Below are positions 17,578 through 27,122 of a DNA stretch of 64,000 nucleotides, piece by piece (positions within the stretch are counted from its first letter, which is position 1; each line of letters opens with the position of its first letter). A program made the translations under genes and the position numbers. The notes below the pieces were generated by a model. It had not been told where the DNA came from. It did not search any database and saw only the letters and a list, made by a program, of their open reading frames with translations. Origin of the DNA: Bacillus massilioanorexius (GTDB taxonomy: Bacteria; Bacillota; Bacilli; Bacillales; DSM-1321); NCBI RefSeq assembly GCF_902374955.1, contig NZ_CABKRX010000050.1, positions 8,693-72,692 of the forward strand, read 5' to 3'.

Positions 17578-19397
17578 TTAACTGAATCCCTCTAATTGAT
17601 TCTCTACGTTTCGAATTTTCTCTATTCTATTTTGCTTTTCTTCTTCAGATAGGTCATTCTCATCTTGGCCTAAAAGAGCTAACATCTGTAATTCTAATAA
17701 ATACTTTTCTGTGTTTTCTCCTATAGACAATGACGGATTTTCATTTCTCTTTTCCCATTCCCTAAAGCTTCCTAAATAGGTTTTAACTTGATGATTTTGA
17801 AGAGATATTACCTTATTAGACAAACGACGTAATAAATAAGAATCATGAGAAACAACTATTATAGAACCTTCATATGCATCGAGCGCCTCTTCAATTTTTT
17901 CACGAGTAGCGATGTCCAAATAGTTTGTCGGTTCATCTAAAATCAGTAAATTTGCATCTAAAAAATACAATTTAACAAAAGCAACCCGACAACGTTCACC
18001 CATGCTTAATTGTTGAATCGACTTATAAACGTCTTCTCGTCGGAACAAGAATGAGGCTAAAATAGTCCTTGCTTCCGCTTGCCCCATTTCAGGTATAGTC
18101 AATATTTCTTCTAGAATGGTATGATGCATATTTAAATTATCTAATTCCTGCATAAAGTAACCAATACGAAGCTGAGGATTCTTTTGGATACTTCCATTAG
18201 TTGGTTTCAATATTCCACTTAAAACTTGTAATAAAGTTGTTTTCCCTGATCCGTTTTTACCAATAACTGCAGCTCGATCTCCTCTTTCTATCATCAGATT
18301 CACATCTTGAAGAAGAGGTTCATCCTTAACGTAGAAAAAAACACATGTGATAATTGAATCATTTTCTTTGCCGAAAAATCACCGCTTTGAAAGTGAGCTG
18401 AAATTGTAGCCGTCTCTTTCGGTTTAGGAATACTATTCTTTTCTAATCGTTCTAGTATTTTCTCTTTAGCCTTATATTTGTCTGCACCTCTACCTGCCTG
18501 CTTTTGAGCAAATGGATCTCTTACACTAGCAGCAGACTTCGCTTTTTGATGCCAATTCTTATAAACTTGAATCATTTCTCTTATTTTTTTCTTTTCTTTT
18601 TCCCCCTTATCATAAAGCGTTCTTTCCGATTTTATTTCCTGTTCTTTTGAACTTTTGTAGAAGGAGTATCCACCATGATAGGTTCTAGTACCATCTGTAG
18701 TTAACTCAATTGTTACTGTAGCAACATCATCTATAAAAGCACGATCATGTGAAATAAATAAAACGGTTCCTCTAAAACTTTTCAGCCACCTAGTTAACCA
18801 TTGCACGGTCTCAAAGTCTATATGATTGGTTGGTTCATCCAAAATTAAAAAGGTTGGTTCATTTATCATAATTTTAGCTAATCCTACTTTTGTTTTCTGT
18901 CCACCACTTAATTTTTGAAATGGTGTTTTCCATAGAGACTCACCAATATCCATTTTTAATAAACATCTGTCTATGTCTTCTTCCCATTGATAGCCATCAT
19001 TTTCTATATATTTCTCCAGAAGCTTGTTATACTCTTCAACTTGATTAAAATGATCACCTTTTTGTTCCCATTCTTTTAACATAGTATCTAATTTTGTTTT
19101 CAAAGAATATAAAGCTGGATTTTGTTTTTCTACCCCTTCTCTTACAAGCTCACCCTTTTGTTCAGAAACATCCTGATGAAGTATTCCGATTTGTTCCTCT
19201 TCTATATTCATTAAAAGTGTTCCTTTAGAAAGCTTTCTCTCTCCAGTAATAACCTTCATTAACGTTGTCTTTCCCACACCATTTTCTCCAATTAATGCAA
19301 CTCTCTCACCAAGATTCACACCAAAGTTCATATGGTCTACTAATACTTTTTGGTTTATCTCAATCATTCCATTATTTATTTTCAAAACAGACATCAT
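17578..19397 (-). pseudogene. ABC-F family ATPase (antibiotic-resistance type), frameshifted in a T-run
   Basis: Two reading frames make one ABC-F protein. The first (from ATG 19397, 8 nt after GGAG) has Walker A GENGVGKTT, signature LSGGQKTKVGLA and Walker B FLILDEPTNHID. A lysine-rich linker follows. At MIQLSHVFF the frame breaks in a T7 run (minus strand, about 18337-18343); with one more T it reads FYVKDEPLLQDVNLMIERGDR and joins the second domain (GKNGSGKTT, LSMGERCRVAFVKL, LLILDEPTNYLD). Restored length is about 605 residues. ABC-F proteins of this two-domain, no-membrane type displace antibiotics from the ribosome (Vga/VmlR/Msr-like) or act as translation factors. The leader upstream (19469-19835) argues for the resistance class. 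As written the second ATPase domain is lost. Confidence 0.78.
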
Positions 19398-19469
19398 ACA
19401 TATCACTCCATTTCTTCAAACATGCTTTTATAAATGCTTAAATTCAAATAGTGAGTATGATTTTCTACA

Positions 19470-19500
19470 AAAATAAAAAACCACAAGATTTTCCTGTGGC
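19470..19500 (-). terminator. Leader terminator (attenuator) upstream of the ABC-F gene
   Basis: On the minus strand CCACAGG-AAAAT-CTTGTGG is followed by TTTTTTATTTTT. It lies about 75-100 nt before the ABC-F start and inside its own transcript, so it fits an attenuator rather than the end of a gene. Confidence 0.7.
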
Positions 19501-19832
19501 TTGAAATGGATTAATTTCATTTGAATCTTCAACGCTTTAAAAATGTCTAGCTTCATAAGCCGTAGCCTAAGAATATTAGTTATCCCTACTAGTAATGGAA
19601 ACCTTATTCCTTTCGAGATTACTTTTTGAGGAACTCTAATAAACCATATTTATTCATGGTTTACTCGTTTCCTTAACTAAACATCTAAAAATATACATAC
19701 TAATCCTATTTCTCTACCAACAGGTAAAGACCTTTTCACTATTAAGTTACATAGAAAAAAGTTATAGGATATCCATGATATATAAATTAGATGCCTCCTC
19801 CATTAATATACGTTCATTGTAACATCAATCAA
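19501..19832 (-). promoter_or_regulatory. Candidate ribosome-mediated attenuation leader of the ABC-F gene
   Basis: A promoter-like TTGATT (minus strand, 19827-19832) and TATATT (19805-19810) with 16-base spacing predicts a start near 19798 and a leader of about 400 nt. The leader contains GGAGGAGG, a short ORF at 19619-19657 whose start lies in a TAAACCAT/ATATGGTTTA hairpin, GGAAAC/GGTTTCC complementary pieces, and then the terminator at 19470. Such leaders, in which a drug-stalled ribosome prevents termination, are known for ABC-F resistance genes such as vmlR. The arrangement is seen; its function is inferred. Confidence 0.55.
19619..19657 (-). CDS. Putative leader peptide (12 residues) upstream of the ABC-F gene
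   Basis: Reads MNKYGLLEFLKK and stops. An AAGGAAACG sequence lies about 12 nt before the ATG. The start codon is within the loop/stem of a small hairpin and the coding sequence is followed by sequence complementary to the upstream region. It fits a regulatory leader peptide; translation is not proven. Confidence 0.4.
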   Translation of the reverse strand: MNKYGLLEFLKK

Positions 19833-19938
19833 AGTCATTTTAAATGGCTGTTTTCACAAAAAATTGTTAGCTACTAACAAAGCAGATCTTATTGACAAAC
19901 TGCCATCTTTTAGAAAATAGCCTTTTAAATCCTTTCCT

Positions 19939-20658
19939 TTAACATATACAAGTTTTTCTTTTTACACCAATCTTGCCTTTATCAGCTACTTTTTCAATAT
20001 ACTCAGTTGCTAACGGAACCTTACAAGCAGTGTCTCCCATATGAACAGTTACTTTACCAATCGCTTTTGCCGTGTCTATTGCTTCTTGATTTAGATTTTT
20101 AACAAATGATCCAACACCAATAACAAATCCATTCATTACATAACGAACGCGATTCTTCTCCTTCGATATCGTATCTTCTATTTTCTTTAATAATTGTTTT
20201 ATTTCATTTATATTCAATTCCTCATCAGGTGTAATAGATATGTAATTTGTATATGTACTCCAACCGCCAGCGGCCACTATTTCATCATCAGAATCTATCC
20301 ATTCTAACGCAAGCTCGATAGCAAATGGACTTTCTGCAGCTACATTAGCAACTGTATATTCAGTAATGGCATGCCAATTGGCACGATTCATCCAATCTTC
20401 TAGCTCTTCCTTTGTTACATGCTTAGGATTTATCGTTAAACCCGCTAAATACATGGCATCTGAATTCCCTGTTCTGTACAATTCCCTTACAAGCTCCTGA
20501 TCTTTTTTAACAAATTTCGTTAACTTTTTCAAATCACCTATCTTTACTCCAAATAACGGCTCTTTTGCTCCATGTCTTAAAAAAGTTTTCTTCGTTTGCT
20601 CTGTTCCTAACTCTTCTAACTTTTCCATTACATCTTGTAAATTCACTTCAATAATCAT
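19939..20658 (-). CDS. AlkD-like DNA alkylation repair protein
   Basis: A 239-residue all-helical protein of the AlkD/DNA_alkylation family, made of HEAT-like repeats. Visible family features are FLRHGAKEPLFGVKIGDLKKLTK near the N-terminus, MYLAGL, the ANWHAITEYTVANV segment, WIDSDDEIVAAGGWSTYTNYI, and KNRVRYVMNGFVIGVGSFVKNLNQEA with HMGDTACKVP near the end. AlkD is a glycosylase for N3/N7-alkylated purines; this subgroup (called a DNA alkylation repair protein in Bacillus) is less well studied. The ATG 20658 starts 3 nt after the DUF2804 stop but is very close to AAAGGA; GTG 20646, 11 nt away, is an alternative start. Two-gene operon with DUF2804. Confidence 0.85.
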   Translation of the reverse strand: MIIEVNLQDVMEKLEELGTEQTKKTFLRHGAKEPLFGVKIGDLKKLTKFVKKDQELVRELYRTGNSDAMYLAGLTINPKHVTKEELEDWMNRANWHAITEYTVANVAAESPFAIELALEWIDSDDEIVAAGGWSTYTNYISITPDEELNINEIKQLLKKIEDTISKEKNRVRYVMNGFVIGVGSFVKNLNQEAIDTAKAIGKVTVHMGDTACKVPLATEYIEKVADKGKIGVKRKTCIC

Positions 20659-20661
20659 CCT

Positions 20662-21693
20662 TTACCATCGGTTTGCTACTCGTTCTGCAAATCCTAATAA
20701 ATCTTTTATCCATAAAACGGTACCATCATCTAATACTGCTCTACCAGAAAAACGACCAAATACCTGATGCTGATCACTTGCTATAAACCCTATCGACGTA
20801 TAATCACTACGATCCAAAATTGGAACAAAATCCATTTCAAATCGCCCGTCACTCGATGTAAATGTCCATGAACTCATAAAATTATATTCTTCCCCGTTCA
20901 TCGGTATCTTAAAAGTTATCTCTTCAAGCTTGTGAGCTCTACCCTCATAAAACAACATGTTTTCACTAGCTGCCGAAGTGTCTCCGAACCCATAACCAAT
21001 ATTAAAGCCAAAACTTTTTCCATTAACTACTCCTGAGGAAGAGCCCCAATACCAAGTGTTATTATATGTCCATACACCTCTACCCCAATCTAATGTTCCA
21101 AATGAAGAATGAGGTTCAAACACATATTTTCTTCCATCATACGCAACATAACCATCCGCTTTCATACAATTAATTTTTTGATTATAATAAAATGCCTTTG
21201 TATCTTCTTTAAAAGGTGTTGCAATAACCATTGAATCCTCTGGTTCATCAAACAAAGTAAGATCGCATTCTATGTCTTTTCCATTACTAAAATTTCGCAA
21301 ATAGCATTGCAACCTGCGTGTTTGACCATCATTTAAAAATCGGATATCAACTCGCCTATCTTTGTATAACACATCACCATTTTTTGAGCTAGATGGAAGT
21401 TTAAACTTTCCAAAGGTAAATGGTTTAATAATGCTCGTTGTTTTATACCATGGATTATGGAAATCCAATAAAGAAATACTGATTAATCCCATATAAGAAT
21501 TGTCTGCTATTGTTAACGCTACTGCAAATTCATCATTTGTAATTAAATAATAATCCCATTCCTTTATCCGCATAAAGTTGGCTTTTACATCATTCCGATG
21601 ATATTCCAGAATTAATTCTCGAGCATATCCTGCTTCTTGAAGCTGTCCTTTACTGTTTAATAAACGCTGAGGTGAAATAATTTCTTTTTGCAT
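20662..21693 (-). CDS. DUF2804 family protein
   Basis: A 343-residue protein of the DUF2804 family, recognised by SLLDFHNPWYKTT, a WGRGVWTYNNTWYWGS block and the C-terminal GRFSGRAVLDDG. The sequence is beta-rich with many aromatic residues; no signal peptide, so probably cytosolic. The biochemical role is unknown; the fold is reminiscent of lipocalin-like AttH/SVF1 proteins, which is inference. ATG 21693 lies 6 nt after AGGGGG and is preferred to ATG 21699. Upstream of, and adjacent to, the AlkD-like gene. Confidence 0.82.
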   Translation of the reverse strand: MQKEIISPQRLLNSKGQLQEAGYARELILEYHRNDVKANFMRIKEWDYYLITNDEFAVALTIADNSYMGLISISLLDFHNPWYKTTSIIKPFTFGKFKLPSSSKNGDVLYKDRRVDIRFLNDGQTRRLQCYLRNFSNGKDIECDLTLFDEPEDSMVIATPFKEDTKAFYYNQKINCMKADGYVAYDGRKYVFEPHSSFGTLDWGRGVWTYNNTWYWGSSSGVVNGKSFGFNIGYGFGDTSAASENMLFYEGRAHKLEEITFKIPMNGEEYNFMSSWTFTSSDGRFEMDFVPILDRSDYTSIGFIASDQHQVFGRFSGRAVLDDGTVLWIKDLLGFAERVANRW

Positions 21694-21868
21694 AAACATC
21701 CCCCTATAGTATTATCAACCAAATCGAACACTTCTTCTATTCCAAAGAGCTTTCTCAAATATATATATAGACATATTCTCAAAATACCTACAAAGTCCTT
21801 CTTTCTTTTCTAAATCTGACGGTGATTTTAATAGTCCTTAACTATTCCAATAAAAACTGCTCAACAAA

Positions 21869-21907
21869 AGAGGTAGTATACCTCTGCATACTACCTCTCG
21901 TTTTTTT
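21869..21907. terminator. Hairpin terminator
   Basis: AGAGGTAGTAT (21869-21879) pairs with ATACTACCTCT (21888-21898), followed by CGTTTTTTT on the plus strand and CTTTTGTTG on the minus strand. It closes the DUF454 transcript. Confidence 0.8.
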
Positions 21908-21943
21908 AAAATATATGATATTCATTATAAGTTCATGATTTTT

Positions 21944-22342
21944 TTATGAAACTTCTTGCTCGCTTTTATCACTTTTCTCTTCAGGTTTAATGGTTGGGAT
22001 TCTAATAATAACAAATAAATGACAGCATCCAATAAATAATAATAACAACCTGATATATATAGTAGAAACAACAATTCCACTAATCATTAATATCGTGAAA
22101 GACGTTAAGGTAATCTCGATTTTGGTACGTAAGGTTAATCCACCTTTCGTTTTAAAAGGTACGACATAGTTTTTATATACTTTCGTCGATTTCAACCAAG
22201 CCTCATACTTTTTCGAATTTCTTGCAAATAATGTAGCTGCTAGTAACAGAAACGGTGTTGTAGGTAAAACAGGTACTACTACACCAATCATTCCTAAGCC
22301 AACACACATCCAACCAATAGCTATCATAAATTTTGCTTTCAT
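21944..22342 (-). CDS. DUF454 (YbaN) family membrane protein
   Basis: A 132-residue inner membrane protein: KFMIAIGWMCVGLGMIGVVVPVLPTTPFLLLAATLFARNSKKYEAWLKSTKVYKNYV is the diagnostic YbaN/DUF454 block, and about three spans are visible (residues 5-40 and two near 75-115). Function unknown. Start ATG 22342 after AAGGAGATGG. Monocistronic, with a terminator at 21869. Confidence 0.9.
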   Translation of the reverse strand: MKAKFMIAIGWMCVGLGMIGVVVPVLPTTPFLLLAATLFARNSKKYEAWLKSTKVYKNYVVPFKTKGGLTLRTKIEITLTSFTILMISGIVVSTIYIRLLLLFIGCCHLFVIIRIPTIKPEEKSDKSEQEVS

Positions 22343-22534
22343 AATCCATCTCCTTTATTTAAAATAACGAAACACGTTATCCAACGGAATTTTATATCAA
22401 AAAATGCAATTCTAGATGATTTTTAATTAAATCTATACTTTAAATAATAATTTTTACCTCAGCCGATATTATAACACTACATGAATTCAACCGTATTTGG
22501 TAATTGTTTCGTTATATTAAATAAACTCACATAA

Positions 22535-22582
22535 AAAAGCACTGTAATCGAGTTATCCTTTCACTCTTATACATGTGCTTTT
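22535..22582 (-). terminator. Terminator of the M20/carrier operon
   Basis: On the minus strand AAAAGCAC ... GTGCTTTTTT, just after the stop of the amidohydrolase at 22594. Confidence 0.65.
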
Positions 22583-22593
22583 CATATAAAGTA

Positions 22594-23769
22594 CTATTTT
22601 TTTGATTGAAGCAGAATTTCGGCAACCTCAACAAAATAATCTACCCCGTATTGCAGAGCATTTTCATCAATTTTGAATTGCGGGTGATGCAATGGATATG
22701 CTTTTCCTAATAAAGCATCATTATGCACACCGATGAATTGCATAGAAGCAGGTACAATTTCTGAATAAGAAGAAAAATCCTCTGTGCCAAACATTGGATC
22801 CTCAACATGTATGACATTTTCTTTACCCAAAACCTTCTCAACGGCATTTCTTGAGATAGATACAGCATTTTCTTCATTTACTACCGCTGGATATCCTAAA
22901 TACCATTTCACTTCATATTTCGCTCCATGTGCATCACATATTCCTTTAATGACTTGCTCTAAATACTCTCTTGCCTTAACACGACTTTCTGAATCTAAAG
23001 AGCGAATGGTTCCTCCAATTTCTGCGTATTCAGGAATAACATTTAATGCACTTCCTGAATGAAATTGTGTAACAGAAATGACAGGTGCTTTTAAGGCAGA
23101 GATTTTTCGAGATACAATATATTGAAGGTTTGTTGTAATTTCTGCCGCAATAATTAATGGATCAATTGTTAGCTCTGGGGTTGAGGCATGACCTCCCTGT
23201 CCAATAATTTTCACTTCAAAATCATCAGCCGCTGCACATAATACTCCTTCTTTAATACACATTGTACCTGTTTTTTCATATGGAGTTACATGAAGGGCAA
23301 ACACATAATCTACACCATCCATTACACCTTTCTTCACTAATTCTGATGCACCACCTGGATACGATTCTTCCGCATGTTGAAATATAAAACGAATTTCTCC
23401 AGTCAACTCTTCTCGCTTTTCAGATAAAATTTTCGCTGCCCCCAGAAGCATAGCGGCATGTACGTCATGGCCACATGCATGCATGACTCCTGGATTTTTT
23501 GATTTATAAGGAACATTTGCTTCCTCTTCAATTGGAAGTGCATCAATATCTGCTCGAAAAGCAATCGTATAACTCTCTTCAAGAAGACTTTTTGAACCTT
23601 TTAATACTGCTAGGACACTTGTTTCAGTAGGTCTTGTCACAATTAAATCTGGAAAATCACTTAGAATATTGTAAATATAGTCAGAGGTCTGATGCTCTTG
23701 ATAGGAAATTTCAGGATTTTCATGGATATGACGTCTCCATGAAATAACATCTTCTAGAATACGTTTCAT
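22594..23769 (-). CDS. M20D family amidohydrolase (copy 1)
   Basis: A 391-residue zinc/manganese-dependent amidohydrolase (M20 family, subfamily D; AmhX/N-acyl-amino-acid hydrolase type). Metal ligands are visible in HACGHDVHAAM (Cys and His), QHAEE and the C-terminal HHPQFKIDE; FGTEDFSSY is the typical late motif and GGHASTPE the dimer-domain histidine segment. The family removes acyl groups from amino acids or related amides in the cytosol. It starts 33 nt after the YfcC-type carrier, so the carrier probably imports its substrate. A paralogue lies at 32799. Confidence 0.92.
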   Translation of the reverse strand: MKRILEDVISWRRHIHENPEISYQEHQTSDYIYNILSDFPDLIVTRPTETSVLAVLKGSKSLLEESYTIAFRADIDALPIEEEANVPYKSKNPGVMHACGHDVHAAMLLGAAKILSEKREELTGEIRFIFQHAEESYPGGASELVKKGVMDGVDYVFALHVTPYEKTGTMCIKEGVLCAAADDFEVKIIGQGGHASTPELTIDPLIIAAEITTNLQYIVSRKISALKAPVISVTQFHSGSALNVIPEYAEIGGTIRSLDSESRVKAREYLEQVIKGICDAHGAKYEVKWYLGYPAVVNEENAVSISRNAVEKVLGKENVIHVEDPMFGTEDFSSYSEIVPASMQFIGVHNDALLGKAYPLHHPQFKIDENALQYGVDYFVEVAEILLQSKK

Positions 23770-23802
23770 TTTACTATCCCCTTTTTTAAATATTCCATTA
23801 TT

Positions 23803-25230
23803 TTAAAACGGACCATAATTAATGAATTGAGCAATGATTAAAAATACAATCGATATGACGACTTGCAATAAAAAATATGGGAAAACCCATTTAATCCATT
23901 TTGTAAAAGGTATACCCGCAACAGCTAATCCGGCTAAAAGCACTCCTGCAGTTGGGAATATCATATTGGAAATACCATCTCCTAATTGAAACGCCAAAAC
24001 AGCTGTCTGTCTGGTAATTCCGACGATATCAGCAAGTGGAATCATAATAGGCATTGTTAATGCAGCTTGACCGCTTCCGGACGGAACAATAAAATTGATA
24101 AACATTTGCAAAACAAACATCCCTAATGCATTGATAGAAGGTGGAAAATGTTCAACTAAATCAGACGTATAATACAAAATCGTGTCTAATAAACCACCTT
24201 TTGTCAGAATAACTAAAATAGTTTGGGCTACCCCAATAATAAGAGCTCCTGATACCATCTCACCTGCTCCTGAAATAAAGCCATTAGCCATACGCGAAGG
24301 TGTTAACCCACTAATAAATCCCATAATAATCGCACAGAATAAAAACAAACCAGCAATTTCACTAATGTACCATTTCAGCTCAATAACCCCATAGATTAAT
24401 GCAAGAAAATTTAACAATAACACGAGTAAGGAAAACAGATGTTTTCTGCTCATTTTAAAGCTTCGATCAATCTCCGTATTCTGACCTCGATTAAACTTCC
24501 CATAAATACCGATTTCAGGATTTCTTTTTACTTTTCTAGCATGTAGATATATAAAAGCAACTGTTGCAACATAAAAAGTTGCATACAGAGCAATACGTAG
24601 TCCCATTCCAGAATACATAGGTAATTCAGCAATACTTTGAGCTACTCCTACATTAAATGGATTGGTTATACCAGAAACAAAACCCGTAGCTAATGTTCCC
24701 AAAATCACAATAGCAAAGCCCGTCATCGCATCAAAACCTAGTGCCAAACATAACGGAACAACGATTGCTATATAAACTAAGGAATCCTCTGCCGAACCAA
24801 TTAAAGCTCCTAATAAAGAAAAAATCAAAACTAACAAGGGAATCAGTATTTTCTCTCTCGCTCCTAATCGGGCTGCTACAAATTTTATTAAAGAATCTAG
24901 GGCACCAGATGCTTGCATAATACCAAGAGCTCCTCCAAACATAAAGACAAAAAGAATGATTGTAGCTCCTTCCACCATCCCTAGATGCACGCTACTGAAC
25001 ATATCCAAAAGTCCTACAGGGGAAGAATCAACAAATTCGAATGAATTAGGATTAACTACCATGCGTCCATCCTTTTCAATACGTTCATATTGTCCTGCTG
25101 GCACAATATACGTAAGGATTGTCGCAATAATTATAACGATAAACATTAATACGAAAGGATTCATTTCTTTTTTAGGTTTAACATCATGTTGAAATGCTGG
25201 ATCTGATTGTTCTTTAGGAATATTACTCAT
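23803..25230 (-). CDS. YfcC/ArcD-type carrier (C4-dicarboxylate anaerobic carrier family)
   Basis: A 475-residue membrane protein with about 12 spans, starting MSNIPKEQSDPAFQHDVKPKKEMNPFVLMF. The segments IPAGQYERIEKDGR-like, GGALGIMQASGALDSLI, SAEDSLVYIAIVVPLCLALGFDAMTG, FINFIVPSGSGQAALTMPIMIPLAD and AFQLGDGISNMIFPTAG are characteristic of the YfcC family (DUF3816-type/AbgT-related). Members probably carry arginine, ornithine, or acylated amino acids. It is in an operon with the amidohydrolase and near rocB/ddaH, which suggests a nitrogen-rich amino-acid derivative as substrate. The substrate is inferred from context only. Confidence 0.88.
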   Translation of the reverse strand: MSNIPKEQSDPAFQHDVKPKKEMNPFVLMFIVIIIATILTYIVPAGQYERIEKDGRMVVNPNSFEFVDSSPVGLLDMFSSVHLGMVEGATIILFVFMFGGALGIMQASGALDSLIKFVAARLGAREKILIPLLVLIFSLLGALIGSAEDSLVYIAIVVPLCLALGFDAMTGFAIVILGTLATGFVSGITNPFNVGVAQSIAELPMYSGMGLRIALYATFYVATVAFIYLHARKVKRNPEIGIYGKFNRGQNTEIDRSFKMSRKHLFSLLVLLLNFLALIYGVIELKWYISEIAGLFLFCAIIMGFISGLTPSRMANGFISGAGEMVSGALIIGVAQTILVILTKGGLLDTILYYTSDLVEHFPPSINALGMFVLQMFINFIVPSGSGQAALTMPIMIPLADIVGITRQTAVLAFQLGDGISNMIFPTAGVLLAGLAVAGIPFTKWIKWVFPYFLLQVVISIVFLIIAQFINYGPF

Positions 25231-25332
25231 AACTGACCCCCATTTAAATTGGATTATTGAAAGGATGGAGCTATCTCTGAAAAATTGTGTTTGAGTAAAG
25301 TTAATATGCTATATTTTTTTTCGTAGAATAGG

Positions 25333-25390
25333 AAGAGGTTATTACTTAAAATGACCCTTTTAAAAATATAGTCATTTCGAATAACCTCTT
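25333..25390. terminator. Hairpin between rocB and the carrier operon
   Basis: AAGAGGTTATT (25333-25343) pairs with AATAACCTCTT (25380-25390), with an inner AAATGAC/GTCATTT stem. It separates the ddaH-rocB transcript from the carrier/amidohydrolase genes, though the T-tract is better on the plus strand. Confidence 0.65.
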
Positions 25391-25428
25391 ATTTTAATAA
25401 GAAATGGATAACACAGAGGACAAGATGT

Positions 25429-27054
25429 TTAACAAGATTGTAAATCTACTACATTTTGAAACAGATGTTTTATTAGCCCTTCAAGCATAGCGGGTGTTTG
25501 AATGAAGGCACTATCTATATGAAGACGTTCTGTAAGCTGATGAGCATCCTTTCCAAATGGACCAACATTAAATACCGGCGCTTGTAGTTGAGCCATTTCT
25601 TTAAATGGAATACTATAGGAATCTCCCCAGACAGGTGTATTTTTTTCAAAAGCGGTCCATCCATCGTCATGATTGTTATATTGAACGTAGCTTAGATCAC
25701 ACAGACCATTAAAATAATGGATTTGGTTCACTTCAATACTGAATTGGTTAGCCACTTTCTTAATTAATTGCACAGATTCTATGATGAGTGGATCATGTGA
25801 TGTATTAACTGGAGGATAATATGGTGGTGCAAATAATAGAACAATTGTAGGTGCTAATTCTTGGCATTGTATCATTAATTTATCAGCAATTCTTAATGAC
25901 TTTTCTCGGTCATCCCATTGAGGTTGCTTCATAACTTCCTGTTTAATCTCTTCTACAATCGAATTTCCTAGTTTTTGCTCCGCGTATGTAAGTAATCTAT
26001 CATAGCGTAATACTTGTACTTTACCTACCCCATTCATTTGTTCTCGTCGACAAAGTTCTTCATATGATCTATTACAATTATTTGCTGCTTCTTGTGCAAC
26101 CTGTTCAAATAAATCCATGACTTTTGAAGCACTTCGTTTCATAACGAATACATTGTATAACGCAACAGCACGATATGGCGTTTGAGTAGAATAATGTAAT
26201 TTTAAATCCTTTTGCTGAAGAGATACTGGTAGCGGTGCTTTTTCTCCTAAATCTTGCTCACTGAAAAGAGAGTTCCACTCCATTAATTGGGTTAAAAAAG
26301 AAGAAATATAGTTTGCTGTCATTCCTTTTAAAGGTTCACCAACATGTGTTTCTTTTCCATAAAAAAGAGCAGCTGGCATAATCTTGCCTATAGATCCTGT
26401 GTATATATAGTGCTTGGTATCACCTGGTTTTTGAGAAAAAGATGGTTCGCTATTTAAAAATAGTTTATATCTCAGATTATATTGATTACGAAGTTCAACA
26501 AGCTTTTTAACAGCTGCTCGCATACCAGAAGAATTCACTTCTTCATCAGGAACTGTTAAAAGTATTAAATTTATTGGCCATTCTTCTACACTCGCTTTTT
26601 CAATAAGAGACATATGAAGAGCTAATCCCATTTTCATATCCATCGTGCCTCTTCCAAACAAGTATTTTCCTGACTCAAGATCATTTCTGGCTTCTTCTGA
26701 TAAATTATGTTTCCGTGTATGAAGCACCTTCGTAAGCTCTTCAGGAAAAAATGCTAACGGCTCTAAATCTCCATACTCTTCTGTATGAACTGTATCAAAA
26801 TGACTGATTAGAACGACCGTATCTAGAGCATTTTCATTTTGATAAAATGCTGTGACAAAATTCCGATCCAAATCCACTTCATGCAAAGAAACATTTTGTG
26901 GATTTTTTTTAAAATATGTCGTTTCCCGCAGTTTTTCTCCCACTTTATAAGCAAAATCTTTTTCGCCTTCTGTTAGAGTTCGACTTTCCCAACTTACAAG
27001 TTCACAAAGTAGTTCTCTTAGTTTTTCAGGTTTTCTCCATAATAGATGATTCAT
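25429..27054 (-). CDS. rocB: RocB, M20-like arginine utilisation protein
   Basis: A 541-residue protein strongly resembling Bacillus subtilis RocB (566 residues), a member of the M20 metallopeptidase superfamily required or implicated in arginine, ornithine and citrulline use, with unproven reaction. The M20 core is visible: VVLISHFDTVHTEEYG, GRGTMDMKMGLALH and VPDEEVNSSGMR carry the metal-binding His, Asp and Glu residues; the C-terminus has VFNVGPFGKDAHQLTERLH. It follows ddaH by 68 nt on the same strand, suggesting one transcript. Because M20 relatives such as carbamoyl-amino-acid hydrolases cleave ureido groups, the next-door DdaH makes citrulline hydrolysis an attractive hypothesis. Confidence 0.9.
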   Translation of the reverse strand: MNHLLWRKPEKLRELLCELVSWESRTLTEGEKDFAYKVGEKLRETTYFKKNPQNVSLHEVDLDRNFVTAFYQNENALDTVVLISHFDTVHTEEYGDLEPLAFFPEELTKVLHTRKHNLSEEARNDLESGKYLFGRGTMDMKMGLALHMSLIEKASVEEWPINLILLTVPDEEVNSSGMRAAVKKLVELRNQYNLRYKLFLNSEPSFSQKPGDTKHYIYTGSIGKIMPAALFYGKETHVGEPLKGMTANYISSFLTQLMEWNSLFSEQDLGEKAPLPVSLQQKDLKLHYSTQTPYRAVALYNVFVMKRSASKVMDLFEQVAQEAANNCNRSYEELCRREQMNGVGKVQVLRYDRLLTYAEQKLGNSIVEEIKQEVMKQPQWDDREKSLRIADKLMIQCQELAPTIVLLFAPPYYPPVNTSHDPLIIESVQLIKKVANQFSIEVNQIHYFNGLCDLSYVQYNNHDDGWTAFEKNTPVWGDSYSIPFKEMAQLQAPVFNVGPFGKDAHQLTERLHIDSAFIQTPAMLEGLIKHLFQNVVDLQSC

Positions 27055-27122
27055 GAACGTTCTCCTTTCTAGCTAACAGATAAAGGGATTATAAACTCCT
27101 TCAACCCATTCCTTTCACATGA

